DNA of 64,000 bases from JBBRCX01 sp038204465 (GTDB taxonomy: Bacteria; Planctomycetota; Phycisphaerae; Tepidisphaerales; Tepidisphaeraceae): contig JBBRCX010000008.1 of NCBI GenBank assembly GCA_038204465.1, positions 1 to 64,000 of the forward strand. Direction: 5' to 3'. The first letter of the stretch is position 1, and every line of letters begins with the position of its first letter. The notes beneath the pieces were generated by a model, which was not told the origin of the DNA, ran no database searches, and saw only the letters and a program-made list of their open reading frames with translations. Positions 52,672 through 60,469 of the stretch are shown here, piece by piece. Position numbers and translations under genes: made by a program.

Positions 52672-53481
52672 ATGCTGCGGAAGGTGGATCGGGTGATCGT
52701 GCGGGTTGCGGCGCTGCCGGCGGCGGTGGCGTATTACCGCGACGTGCTGGGGCTGAAGTTGCTGCGACAGGAGGCGAAGCTCGCCAGCTTCCGGCTTGCG
52801 GACGACGCGACCGAACTGGTGCTGCACAGCGACCCGGACCTGCCGGGGGAGGCGGTGTATTTTCGCGTCGAGGACGTGCGCGACCTGTACCGGCGGCGCA
52901 AGGAGCTGAAACTGAGTTTTTCCGGTCCGCCGACGCAGGCTTCGCGTGGGTTTCGGGCGGCGGTCAAAGATCCATTCGGCACTGTGCTGCTCATCCTCGA
53001 CCGGACCACGGAAGCTTCGGGAGGCGAAGCGATTGAAGACGCGAAGATTCCGGGTGCTCTGTTCGGCGGGGTGGAACAGCGCACGCCCGCGAAGCGCGAT
53101 CTGCTGATGAAATTGTACGTCGGCGTCGGGCGCACGGCGGACGATCTGCCTTACACGCCGCACTTTGAGAACCTGTACTCCTCGTATATTTCCGGCGCAG
53201 GAGAAACCAAGCCGAGCCGGGCGGAGGTGTGGCGTCATCTGCTCAACCTTCGAAAGGCGGGGAAGCTTCCGAAGCTGGGGGAGGCGCGCTCGACGCCGCC
53301 GGAGGTGTCGGCAGAAGATCGGAAGCGCCTGCGGGAGATGCTCGGAAGAGACATCGGGAAGCGGGACAGGCTTCCGTATACGGGGCGCTTCGACGAGATT
53401 GTGGACGGATTCAACAAGCGGCTGCCGCGGGCAATCTCACCTCACCTGGTGTGGCGGTTGGTGGCGACGCTTGCGAAATGA
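52672..53481 (+). CDS. VOC (glyoxalase-like) domain protein with unknown C-terminal half
   Basis: A 269-residue protein. Residues 1-115 are a VOC fold (VIVRVAALPAAVAYYRDVLGLK, then AAVKDPFGTVLLIL). The metal site is not typical: the usual first His is replaced. The C-terminal part (about 120-269) is helical and has two similar stretches, DDLPYTPHFENLY and DRLPYTGRFDEIV, about 85 residues apart, hinting at an inner repeat; I do not recognise it. The ATG at 52672 is preferred over 52615, since the latter would start in the hairpin repeat. The protein may bind a small ligand. Confidence 0.6.
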   Translation: MLRKVDRVIVRVAALPAAVAYYRDVLGLKLLRQEAKLASFRLADDATELVLHSDPDLPGEAVYFRVEDVRDLYRRRKELKLSFSGPPTQASRGFRAAVKDPFGTVLLILDRTTEASGGEAIEDAKIPGALFGGVEQRTPAKRDLLMKLYVGVGRTADDLPYTPHFENLYSSYISGAGETKPSRAEVWRHLLNLRKAGKLPKLGEARSTPPEVSAEDRKRLREMLGRDIGKRDRLPYTGRFDEIVDGFNKRLPRAISPHLVWRLVATLAK

Positions 53482-53503
53482 ACCCAAACGGAGGCGGGTT
53501 CGC

Positions 53504-54820
53504 TCATGCCGGTTCGGCAGGCGCGGGAATGAGCGGCGCGGAGGAACGAAGCCTCCTGCGGAAAGAGAAGCCCATCACGCTCAGACCCGCGAGACATCCG
53601 GCGCAGCCGCAGATGATGAACACCTGACGTAGCGAAGCACCGGCGGCGATAAGGTGCTTGTGCATCGTGCCGATGAGGACGAGCGCGCCGTTGGCAACGA
53701 GACTGAGGACGGCGAAGGCGGCGTCGCGCAGACGCGGTTCGACCGCGGCGTTGATCGAAGCCGAATTGCTCGACCAGACGATCCCCTGGAAGACATAGAA
53801 CGCGAGATAGAGACCGGCGGCGCCGGCGGCGGTGCGCGCGAGCCCCATCGCGACGATGACCACCCCGGCGCAGGCCATGCCGAAGCCGTACCATCTGCTG
53901 GGGCTGAGGCGGTCAATCAACAGGGCGAACAGGAAAAGCACGGGCAGGCTGGGCAACCTGCCGAAAGCGACCACCTGGCTGATCGAGCGCTCACCCATTC
54001 CATGAGCGTCGCGCATCAGGTTCGGAAAAAGCTGGTTGAGGGTGTGGTAGTTAAAGGCCTCGAGTCCAATTCCCAGAAAGAGCACGACGAGGAATGAGGG
54101 GATTGCGAGCTTTCGCAGGTCGGCGCGCGAGAGACGATGCAGGGCGACGATGGGGGCCGGGGAAGGCGACTGCAGCGGGCGCGACACGAAGCGGAAGAGA
54201 ACGGCGCAGGCCAGGGCCAGGGCGCCGAAGAGCAGGAACGCGGAGCGGTAGTCGAGCCAGGAGATGAGGTAGCCGCCGAAGCTCAGGGTGACGACGCCGA
54301 CGATGGTATTGACGATGGTGCTGATCGCCATCGCCCGGCCCGGACGCTCGCCTCCCGCATCGGCGAGCAGGGGGAACCAGACGACGGAGGTTGCGGCCTG
54401 GGAGATCCCCATGATCGCCAGCAGCGCGCCGATGTGCCAGGGGACGGTGACGAAGGCGATCCCAAGATATCCGACGCCGACCGAGACCATGGCGAGCGCG
54501 ACAGTGCGGCGCCTTCCGATCGCGGCGGAGATACTGGTGAGGACGAGTTGCCAGAGGGTCATTCCGCCCACCAGCCATACTGTAGTGGCCGCCCACTGCT
54601 CGTTCGTGCAGCCGAGGCCGTGGATCATGTACCCGTTGACGAAGGTGAAGATGCCGAACCAGCTGAGGGTGGTGATCAGGGCGACGGGGATCATGCTGGC
54701 CAGCAGCCAGAAGACCGGCACTTGCCCGTGCGCTACCTGCTGGTATTCGAGGGGGAGCGCCGACATCGGAAGCGCGGTGCCGACGATCGGCTCAGTTGCG
54801 ACGGGCTTGGGATCCGGCAT
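53504..54820 (-). CDS. MFS transporter
   Basis: A 438-residue protein with twelve predicted helices and the loop ISAAIGRRRTVALAMV, the facilitator signature between helices 2 and 3. A 45-residue hydrophilic N-terminus precedes helix 1. Helix 7 includes FLGIGLEAFNYHTLNQLFP. Substrate unknown. It converges with the VOC-protein gene (22 bases between stops) with no clear terminator. The 180 bases upstream, up to the tRNA, hold no gene. Confidence 0.82.
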   Translation of the reverse strand: MPDPKPVATEPIVGTALPMSALPLEYQQVAHGQVPVFWLLASMIPVALITTLSWFGIFTFVNGYMIHGLGCTNEQWAATTVWLVGGMTLWQLVLTSISAAIGRRRTVALAMVSVGVGYLGIAFVTVPWHIGALLAIMGISQAATSVVWFPLLADAGGERPGRAMAISTIVNTIVGVVTLSFGGYLISWLDYRSAFLLFGALALACAVLFRFVSRPLQSPSPAPIVALHRLSRADLRKLAIPSFLVVLFLGIGLEAFNYHTLNQLFPNLMRDAHGMGERSISQVVAFGRLPSLPVLFLFALLIDRLSPSRWYGFGMACAGVVIVAMGLARTAAGAAGLYLAFYVFQGIVWSSNSASINAAVEPRLRDAAFAVLSLVANGALVLIGTMHKHLIAAGASLRQVFIICGCAGCLAGLSVMGFSFRRRLRSSAPLIPAPAEPA

Positions 54821-55000
54821 GGTTAGCTTTGTTCAGGAAGCGAGCGGCGGAGGATGGCGATTTTTTCCACAATACCGTTCAGACATCGGCGTTTACAGGT
54901 CTACGTACTCCTGTGCGCGTCTGGAGAAGGCAACTTTTGCGCCGATATGCAACGAGAGATCCAAACTGGACGTGCTCCGCGGGTTCGATGGATGGGGAAA

Positions 55001-55071
55001 TGGAGCCACGGGGAATCGAACCCCGATTTGCTGAATGCGATTCAGCCGTCATCCCGTTAGACCATGGCCCC
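55001..55071 (-). tRNA. tRNA-Ala (anticodon CGC)
   Basis: On the minus strand the gene runs from GGGGCCATGG at 55071 to the discriminator A at 55001 (71 nt). The acceptor stem GGGGCCA/TGGCTCC includes the G3-U70 pair, the Ala identity element. The anticodon stem GCTGA/TCAGC encloses ATCGCAT, giving anticodon CGC. The T arm is CGGGGTTCGATTCCCCG. The D arm is short. CCA is not encoded. The overlapping antisense reading frames are not genes. Confidence 0.93.
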
Positions 55072-55205
55072 GGGTGAGCGGAGGGTGGACATTCTAATGG
55101 CGCGCCGGCGCGGGTCAAGGGAAGTCGCGCCGCGGCGCGCAGGGGAACGACGCGCAAAAATTTCGACAAGCTGGAATTGACGAGGCCGAAAAATCTTGCA
55201 GCTTT

Positions 55206-55235
55206 TTGACCTGAGAAAAGGGGGAGCCCTATAGT
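55206..55235 (+). promoter_or_regulatory. Promoter of the ArsR-type gene
   Basis: TTGACC (55206-55211) and TATAGT (55230-55235) are 18 bp apart, 36 bases before the ATG at 55272. This is the best sigma-70-type promoter in the window and gives a normal leader with the GGGAGAT ribosome site. The rest of the 200-base gap between tRNA and gene is empty. Confidence 0.65.
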
Positions 55236-55271
55236 AACGCACCCTAGGGGAACATCTTGGGAGATATGTGA

Positions 55272-55604
55272 ATGGCAAAGCGCGGATATGCCCTGCCCGA
55301 TCAGGAGCTCGAGCCGTTGGTAGGACTGTTCCGCCTGTTGTCTGACAAGACGCGGCTGAACATCCTGATGCTTCTCACCAAGGGTGAGCGGAACGTCACC
55401 AGCCTATGCGAGGAGTTACGGCTGCCGCAGCCGACGGTGAGTCATCACCTGGGACTCCTGCGGATGAACAACCTCATTGCCAACCGGCGCCACGGGAAGC
55501 AGGTCTTTTACGGCCTGAACGGAAACGTGGACGGCGACTCGAAGAACGCGCTGCAGATCCGCATCGACGACTTCGAGGTCCGGGTCGCCGACAAGTCGCG
55601 CTAA
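55272..55604 (+). CDS. ArsR/SmtB-type winged-helix regulator
   Basis: A 110-residue protein with a winged helix: LFRLLSDKTRLNILMLL, then ELRLPQPTVSHHLGLLRMNN (recognition helix) and the wing NRRHGKQVFYGL. The typical metal-binding CVC motif of helix 3 is not there (SLCEEL has a single Cys), so metal sensing is doubtful. It is monocistronic and converges with the ABC gene 25 bases away. The target is unknown; it may act on the adjacent cytochrome oxidase genes. Confidence 0.85.
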   Translation: MAKRGYALPDQELEPLVGLFRLLSDKTRLNILMLLTKGERNVTSLCEELRLPQPTVSHHLGLLRMNNLIANRRHGKQVFYGLNGNVDGDSKNALQIRIDDFEVRVADKSR

Positions 55605-55629
55605 GCTCCAATTCAACTCAAAGCCTGCC

Positions 55630-56610
55630 TCAGGCGCGTTCCCGCCCAAGGCGCGGAGCGCTTTGCTCGCGCTGCTGCGATTGGTCATCACTTGAGAAGC
55701 GATGGCCCGTCAGGCGGATGAACACATCTTCGAGGGTTGGCTTCCCGACCGAGACGGAATCGATCAATCCGGGTGCGGCTTCAATGAGTTGCGGTACGAA
55801 GGTATGGCCGCGGTCGCGCTCGAGGCGCAGCACGCCGCTGACTTCCTCCGGTTCCACGCCGAGCCGCTCGCGCAGCACAGCGCTCAGGCGGGCGGGATCA
55901 GGCGAGGTGAGGGTAATCACATCGGCGCCAATCTGCTCTTTCAACGCGGCGGGCGTATCGCAGGCGAGGAGTCTGCCCTGCTGGAGCACGGCGAGGCGGT
56001 CGCAATGCCCGGCTTCCTCCATGAGATGCGTGGTGAGCATGACGGTGACGCCGCCGGTTTCCGTGATGCGGCGCAGGTGGCGCCACATGTCGATGCGGGC
56101 GGCGGGATCGAGACCGGTGCTCGGCTCGTCCATCAGCAGCAGCCGGGGGCGATGCAACAACCCCATGGCGACCTCGACGCGGCGGCGCATTCCGCCGCTG
56201 AAGCCCACGACGCGCTCGTCGGCGCGGTCGAGCAATCCGACCGAAGACAATTCTGCATGAATGCGGTCGCGCAGGGCGGCGCCGCGCAGCCCGTAGAGAT
56301 GTCCGTGGTGAGTGAGGTTCTCGCGGGCGGTCAGCTGACGGTCGAGGCTGGGGGACTGGAACACGACGCCGATCTCGCGACGGATGCGATCGCGCTGCCC
56401 CGCGGCGTCCATGCCCAGGACCGTGACAGTGCCGGGCGGCGCGGGAATGAGGGTGGAGAGAATCCGAAAGAGGGTGGTCTTACCGCTGCCGTTGGGCCCG
56501 AGCAATCCGAAGATCTCGGCCGGCTCGACGCGCAGGGTGAGGTTGTCCAGCGCGACGCGAGAGCCGTAGGCGTGGCTGAGGCGCTCGACCTGCACGACGG
56601 GTTCGGCCAT
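55630..56610 (-). CDS. ABC transporter ATP-binding protein (CcmA/DrrA type)
   Basis: A 326-residue ATPase: Walker A GPNGSGKT, Q-loop FQSPSLD, signature FSGGMRRRVEVAMGL, Walker B LLLMDEPSTGLDP and a C-terminal DUF4162-like extension (about 225-300). This is the DrrA/CcmA type that works with a separate ABC-2 permease. No permease gene is next to it: downstream is the convergent regulator. The ATG at 56610 follows GGGAA; the open frame reaches 56760 through the terminator of the oxidase operon. Confidence 0.9.
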   Translation of the reverse strand: MAEPVVQVERLSHAYGSRVALDNLTLRVEPAEIFGLLGPNGSGKTTLFRILSTLIPAPPGTVTVLGMDAAGQRDRIRREIGVVFQSPSLDRQLTARENLTHHGHLYGLRGAALRDRIHAELSSVGLLDRADERVVGFSGGMRRRVEVAMGLLHRPRLLLMDEPSTGLDPAARIDMWRHLRRITETGGVTVMLTTHLMEEAGHCDRLAVLQQGRLLACDTPAALKEQIGADVITLTSPDPARLSAVLRERLGVEPEEVSGVLRLERDRGHTFVPQLIEAAPGLIDSVSVGKPTLEDVFIRLTGHRFSSDDQSQQREQSAPRLGRERA

Positions 56611-56620
56611 CACTGTTCCC

Positions 56621-56650
56621 AAAACAAACGGGCCCGCAGCCGCGGACCCG
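56621..56650 (-). terminator. Terminator of the cytochrome oxidase operon
   Basis: On the minus strand CGGGTCCGC (56650-56642) pairs with GCGGGCCCG (56637-56629) with one G-T pair, a four-base loop and then TTTGTTTT (56628-56621). It lies between the cox4 stop and the ABC gene. Confidence 0.8.
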
Positions 56651-56701
56651 CTTCCATATTCAGACGATTGGGCGCATTCAGACGATCGACGGCGCGGCGG
56701 C

Positions 56702-57103
56702 TCAGTGCCGGAACCCGCGCATGAAATCATTGAAATAATGCAGCGAGGCGCTGTGGGCATCGGGCTGCGTGAGGATAACGTCGGGGATGAGCGCGACGAT
56801 CAGCAGGACGCAGAGGCAGACCGGAACTATCAGGATCAGGTAGATCAGCTTGCCTTCAAATTTCAGGTGCATGAAGTAGAGCGCGACGAAGATGGCCTTC
56901 ACCGACGCCACGAGCAGGGCGAGCAGCACGTTCACCCACTCGCTCCTGAAGCGCTTTCGCGCGATGGCGACGGTGACGATGGTGAGCACCACCAGGAGCA
57001 GGAAGATCATGAAGTAGTTGACCGAATGGTGCGGGAGCGACTCGCTTACGCCGTGCGGCTCTTCGGGCTCGCCCATGCGGTTGGCTTCGGAAGTGGTGGA
57101 CAT
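56702..57103 (-). CDS. Cytochrome c oxidase subunit IV
   Basis: A 133-residue protein with three membrane helices (about 29-48, 58-77 and 83-107) and the stretch WVNVLLALLVASVKAIFVALYFMHLKFE, cut here to its core, of the prokaryotic COX4/CyoD family (VKAIFVALYFMHL). Subunit IV supports assembly of the oxidase. It follows cox3 by 53 bases and is the last gene of the operon. Confidence 0.88.
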   Translation of the reverse strand: MSTTSEANRMGEPEEPHGVSESLPHHSVNYFMIFLLLVVLTIVTVAIARKRFRSEWVNVLLALLVASVKAIFVALYFMHLKFEGKLIYLILIVPVCLCVLLIVALIPDVILTQPDAHSASLHYFNDFMRGFRH

Positions 57104-57156
57104 CGATTCGGTCTCCGTTTGCTTGTGTTCACCGGCGGGCCGGTGCGACGTTCAGT

Positions 57157-58317
57157 TTAGATCAGGTAGAGCAAGGGGAACAGGAAGATCCAGACGAGAT
57201 CGACGAAGTGCCAGTAGAGGCCCGTGTATTCGGTTTGCGGCGCGAAGATCTTTCCGCGAAGGCCCTGGATGAGGAGGATGCCGATCGGGACCATTCCCCC
57301 CAGCACGTGCATCCCGTGCACACCGGTCAAGGCAAAGTAGCTGGCATAGAAGATGTTCTTCCAAGGCCCGTAGGTGATCTGATCGGTGATGTCCTTGTCC
57401 TCGATGAAGTTGGCGGGCTTTGGCTCCTTGCCCTTCAGCTCCAGGTCTTCGCCGCCTTTTTCCTTGATGTAGGCTTCGCTGATGAGGTGAATGTTGAACT
57501 CCGACTCCATCGGCATGCGGTAGCCGCTGAAGACGTAGCCGTCCCCGTGCCGGTGAACGTGCCCGTCATACGCATACATCCCGGCGCCCCAGTCGACGGC
57601 ATTGGGCTTGGGCAGCTTGGCGGCGGAATCCTTAGTGGAGGGGGTATCCTTCGCGAGTTGGTAGACCTTCACCGGCGAGCGGCCCGCCACCCCGGAAGCG
57701 CCACCGGCAACCTCGCCGACAAAGACGCCGCTGCCCTGGTCCTGCAGCGGGATCGCGCCTGCGGCCCAGTCCTTGTCGGTCTTCTTCGCGAACGCGGTTC
57801 CATTGAAGATCGTTCCGTCAGGCTTGGCGACGATGGCGTAATACTTCTTCCCGGCGGCGTCACTTCCGAGTTCGACGCGGACGGGGGTTGCGCGGTCGCG
57901 GACGGCGGCGACGATGGTGCGGTGGTGTGCTTTGTCGGCATACTCGATGCTCTTGATGACCATGAAGCCGGCGGCGCACAGGAACGTGAGCACGAGGCAG
58001 AGAACGAGGCGATTGCGGTTGCCCTTCTGGGCGGCGTCAACGGACAGGGCCATCGTGAGCGAGCTGAAGATCAGCACGAGGGTGTTGAGCCCCGCGAGCG
58101 GCTTGCTCAGGGCTTCGGCGTGCTGCGCGAACATCAGCGAAGAGCCGGAGCGCAGCACGATGTACGAGCCAAGGATGCCGATGAAGAACATGATCTCGCT
58201 GGCGAGAAAGAGCCAGATGCCGATCTTGCCCGGCGCGGTGGGATCGCCGTGGCTGAGCACGGGGTCCGGAGCATGCTCCTCCGGAATGTAGCCGTGGTCT
58301 AAAAGAGTCTCGGACAT
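57157..58317 (-). CDS. Cytochrome c oxidase subunit III with a large hydrophilic insert
   Basis: A 386-residue protein. The core helices are at about 33-55, 76-94, 104-124, 320-350 and 365-385, with the COX3 stretches IWLFLASEIMFFIGILG and FALTGVHGMHVLGGMV. Between residues 131 and 317 lies a soluble region of about 185 residues where ordinary subunit III has only 25-35. It would lie on one side of the membrane and includes a His/Gly run (YDGHVHRHGDGY). The ATG at 58317 follows AAGGAG; the GTG at 58323 is closer and less likely. Confidence 0.9.
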   Translation of the reverse strand: MSETLLDHGYIPEEHAPDPVLSHGDPTAPGKIGIWLFLASEIMFFIGILGSYIVLRSGSSLMFAQHAEALSKPLAGLNTLVLIFSSLTMALSVDAAQKGNRNRLVLCLVLTFLCAAGFMVIKSIEYADKAHHRTIVAAVRDRATPVRVELGSDAAGKKYYAIVAKPDGTIFNGTAFAKKTDKDWAAGAIPLQDQGSGVFVGEVAGGASGVAGRSPVKVYQLAKDTPSTKDSAAKLPKPNAVDWGAGMYAYDGHVHRHGDGYVFSGYRMPMESEFNIHLISEAYIKEKGGEDLELKGKEPKPANFIEDKDITDQITYGPWKNIFYASYFALTGVHGMHVLGGMVPIGILLIQGLRGKIFAPQTEYTGLYWHFVDLVWIFLFPLLYLI

Positions 58318-58379
58318 GTGCACTCCTTTCGTACGTTCTCAAACCAGCCCGCAGGGGCGGCACTGTTCTGGTCAGCCAG

Positions 58380-59336
58380 TTACCTCTTGTCGATCATCAT
58401 CACCGCGAAGAGCAGAGGCAGGTAGATGATCGACGCGACGAAGAGCCGGCGGGCATCGAGCCGGTCTTTGCTGACGGCGCACAGCGCGCCAACCGCCAGG
58501 AAGCCGAGCCCAAGCAAGATGGCCGCGAGGAAATATCCCAGCCCGGCCATTCCCAGGAGCGTCGGGATGAGGCTGACGGGGATCAGGGTCATGCCGTAGA
58601 GGACGATCTGCCGCCCGGTGCTGGACAGTTGATCGTCGACGACGGGAAGCATCTTGAAGCCGCCGGCCGCGTAATCGTTCTGATAGAGGATCGCGATCGC
58701 CAGGAAGTGGGGCATCTGCCAGAAGAAGAGGATCCCGAAGAGGGCCCACGCTTCGGGGGAGAGTTGGCCGGTGACGGCGGTCCAACCCATGAGGGGCGGG
58801 ACCGCGCCCGGGACCGCCCCGATGATGGTGCAAAGGGTGGTATATCGCTTGAGCGGCGTGTAGACGAACACATAACTCGCCAGCGTCAGGGCACCGAGAG
58901 CGGAAGTGATCGGGTTGACGAGCAGGGTCAGGTAGACGATGCCGGCGGCACCGAGGAAGACGCCATAACAGAGGGCTTCGAGAGGCGCGACGCGGCCGGC
59001 GGGCAGGGGGCGGCCGGCGGTGCGCGACATCCTGCCGTCGTACTCGCGCTCGACGTATTGGTTGAGCACGCTCGCGCCCGCGGCAGTGAGCGCGGTGCCG
59101 AGGAGCGTGTGGATGAGGCGAGGCCAGTCGGCCCAGCCGCGGGCGGCCATGTAGTAGCCGACCATCGCGGTGAGGAGCACGAGGAAATTCATGCGCGGCT
59201 TGGTCAGCTCATAGAAGTCAGTCCAGCGGGAGATTGCGCGGGCGCTGCGCCGCGGCGCGTTCGCGACGGCGAGGCTGCCATGGCCGAAGTCCATGACCCG
59301 CTCGTCCAGCTTCGCGATGTTGGTGAAAGTGTTCAT
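58380..59336 (-). CDS. ctaB: Protoheme IX farnesyltransferase (heme O synthase)
   Basis: A 318-residue membrane enzyme with eight to nine helices, which adds farnesyl to heme B. The family motif NQYVEREYDGRMSRTAGRPL (Asp-rich diphosphate site) and the second motif YTPLKRYTT are present, and FFWQMPHFLAIA is the third conserved region. A hydrophilic N-terminal 38 residues precede it. Its product feeds CtaA, encoded six bases upstream. Confidence 0.96.
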   Translation of the reverse strand: MNTFTNIAKLDERVMDFGHGSLAVANAPRRSARAISRWTDFYELTKPRMNFLVLLTAMVGYYMAARGWADWPRLIHTLLGTALTAAGASVLNQYVEREYDGRMSRTAGRPLPAGRVAPLEALCYGVFLGAAGIVYLTLLVNPITSALGALTLASYVFVYTPLKRYTTLCTIIGAVPGAVPPLMGWTAVTGQLSPEAWALFGILFFWQMPHFLAIAILYQNDYAAGGFKMLPVVDDQLSSTGRQIVLYGMTLIPVSLIPTLLGMAGLGYFLAAILLGLGFLAVGALCAVSKDRLDARRLFVASIIYLPLLFAVMMIDKR

Positions 59337-59342
59337 AACAGA

Positions 59343-60431
59343 TTACGCCGTCGCGAGGCTGCCGGGGGTGGCGGATGAACCCGAAGGGGTCACGGTTTTG
59401 AAAGTCTGCCTGTGCGGCGTGCCGGTAATTGGTGAAAGCGAGCGGCACAGACGGATTGAGTTGGCCGTCAGAATGAAACTGATCATCAGCACGAGCGCTC
59501 CAGCCGCCACATGTGCGCTGGCGACGTCGGCGGGCTTCCTGAAGAGCACCGTGAAGACCCCCAGCGCGATCTGAGCGGCGAGCAGCGCGAGAAGGACAAT
59601 CGCCGGCCGCAGCAGCGCGGGGCGGTTGCGGTGATGGAGAACGATTCTCGCGACGAGCGTGAGGACGACGGCAGTAACGAGGAGCGCGCCGATGCGATGG
59701 GCAAAGTGGAGCCAGATCTGGCTGGCGCTCACGGGCTGCAGGTGGTGCATCACGCGATCCCAGTTGATCACGCGCAGGGCTTTTGGATCGGTCGGGGGCA
59801 GGAGCTTTCCGTACGCGAGCGGCAGGTCAGGAATTGCGAGTCCGGCCCCGTAATGGCGCATGAACGCGCCGAGGACCAGCTGAGCATAAACAACGAGCAC
59901 CGCCAGCGCCGCGAGGCGCACGAGCGGGCGAGCGCGCTGGGCGTCATCGGAGAGCGAGAGCGGTGCCGCTGCTTCCCATGAGCGTGAGGTGACGAGCGCG
60001 ACGAGGGCGGTCAGGCAGAACACGGCCTGCGCCAAACAGGCGTGCAGTATCGCGAGGTCGAGCTTGAGCAGGACCACGCGGAGCCCGCCGATGACGCCCT
60101 GGAGAATCACCGCGCCCAGGACAGCGAGCGCGAGCCAGCGGACGGAACGGCGCGTCGGAGTGAGGCACGCCCAGGCCGCCAGCACGATCGCGAAGAGCCC
60201 GACGATGCTGGCAACCAGGCGGTGCGTGTGCTCGTAGAAGATGCCGCCTTCCCACAGCCGCGGCGGGAAGAGCCACATGTTGTAGCCAAAGGTGTTGGGC
60301 CAGTCGGGGACGGCGAGGGCGGCGCCATGGGAGGTGACCAGGCCTCCCATGAAGATCAGCGGGAAGGTCGCCGCCGCGGTGAGCAGGGCGATGTAGTGCA
60401 GGGGCGCGTTATAGCGGTTAGCGGGGGCCAT
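59343..60431 (-). CDS. ctaA: Heme A synthase
   Basis: A 362-residue membrane protein with eight helices that oxidises heme O to heme A. The family pattern FPLIFMGGLVTSHGAALAVP, the paired helices with EHTHRLVAS and LHFAHRIGALL (heme-ligand His) and ILHACLAQAVF are seen. ATG 60431 matches the family start but lacks a ribosome site; a TTG at 60473 overlaps the cox1 stop as TTGA and would add 14 residues. Confidence 0.94.
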   Translation of the reverse strand: MAPANRYNAPLHYIALLTAAATFPLIFMGGLVTSHGAALAVPDWPNTFGYNMWLFPPRLWEGGIFYEHTHRLVASIVGLFAIVLAAWACLTPTRRSVRWLALAVLGAVILQGVIGGLRVVLLKLDLAILHACLAQAVFCLTALVALVTSRSWEAAAPLSLSDDAQRARPLVRLAALAVLVVYAQLVLGAFMRHYGAGLAIPDLPLAYGKLLPPTDPKALRVINWDRVMHHLQPVSASQIWLHFAHRIGALLVTAVVLTLVARIVLHHRNRPALLRPAIVLLALLAAQIALGVFTVLFRKPADVASAHVAAGALVLMISFILTANSIRLCRSLSPITGTPHRQTFKTVTPSGSSATPGSLATA

Positions 60432-60469
60432 CGTCGGCGTTTGGAGAGTGGGATGGTCGCAGGTTCGGA

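Noticed and set aside
54796..55077. Open reading frames over the tRNA (reading EPRGIEPRFAE)
   Set aside because: This is the well-known translation of the antisense strand of a tRNA gene.
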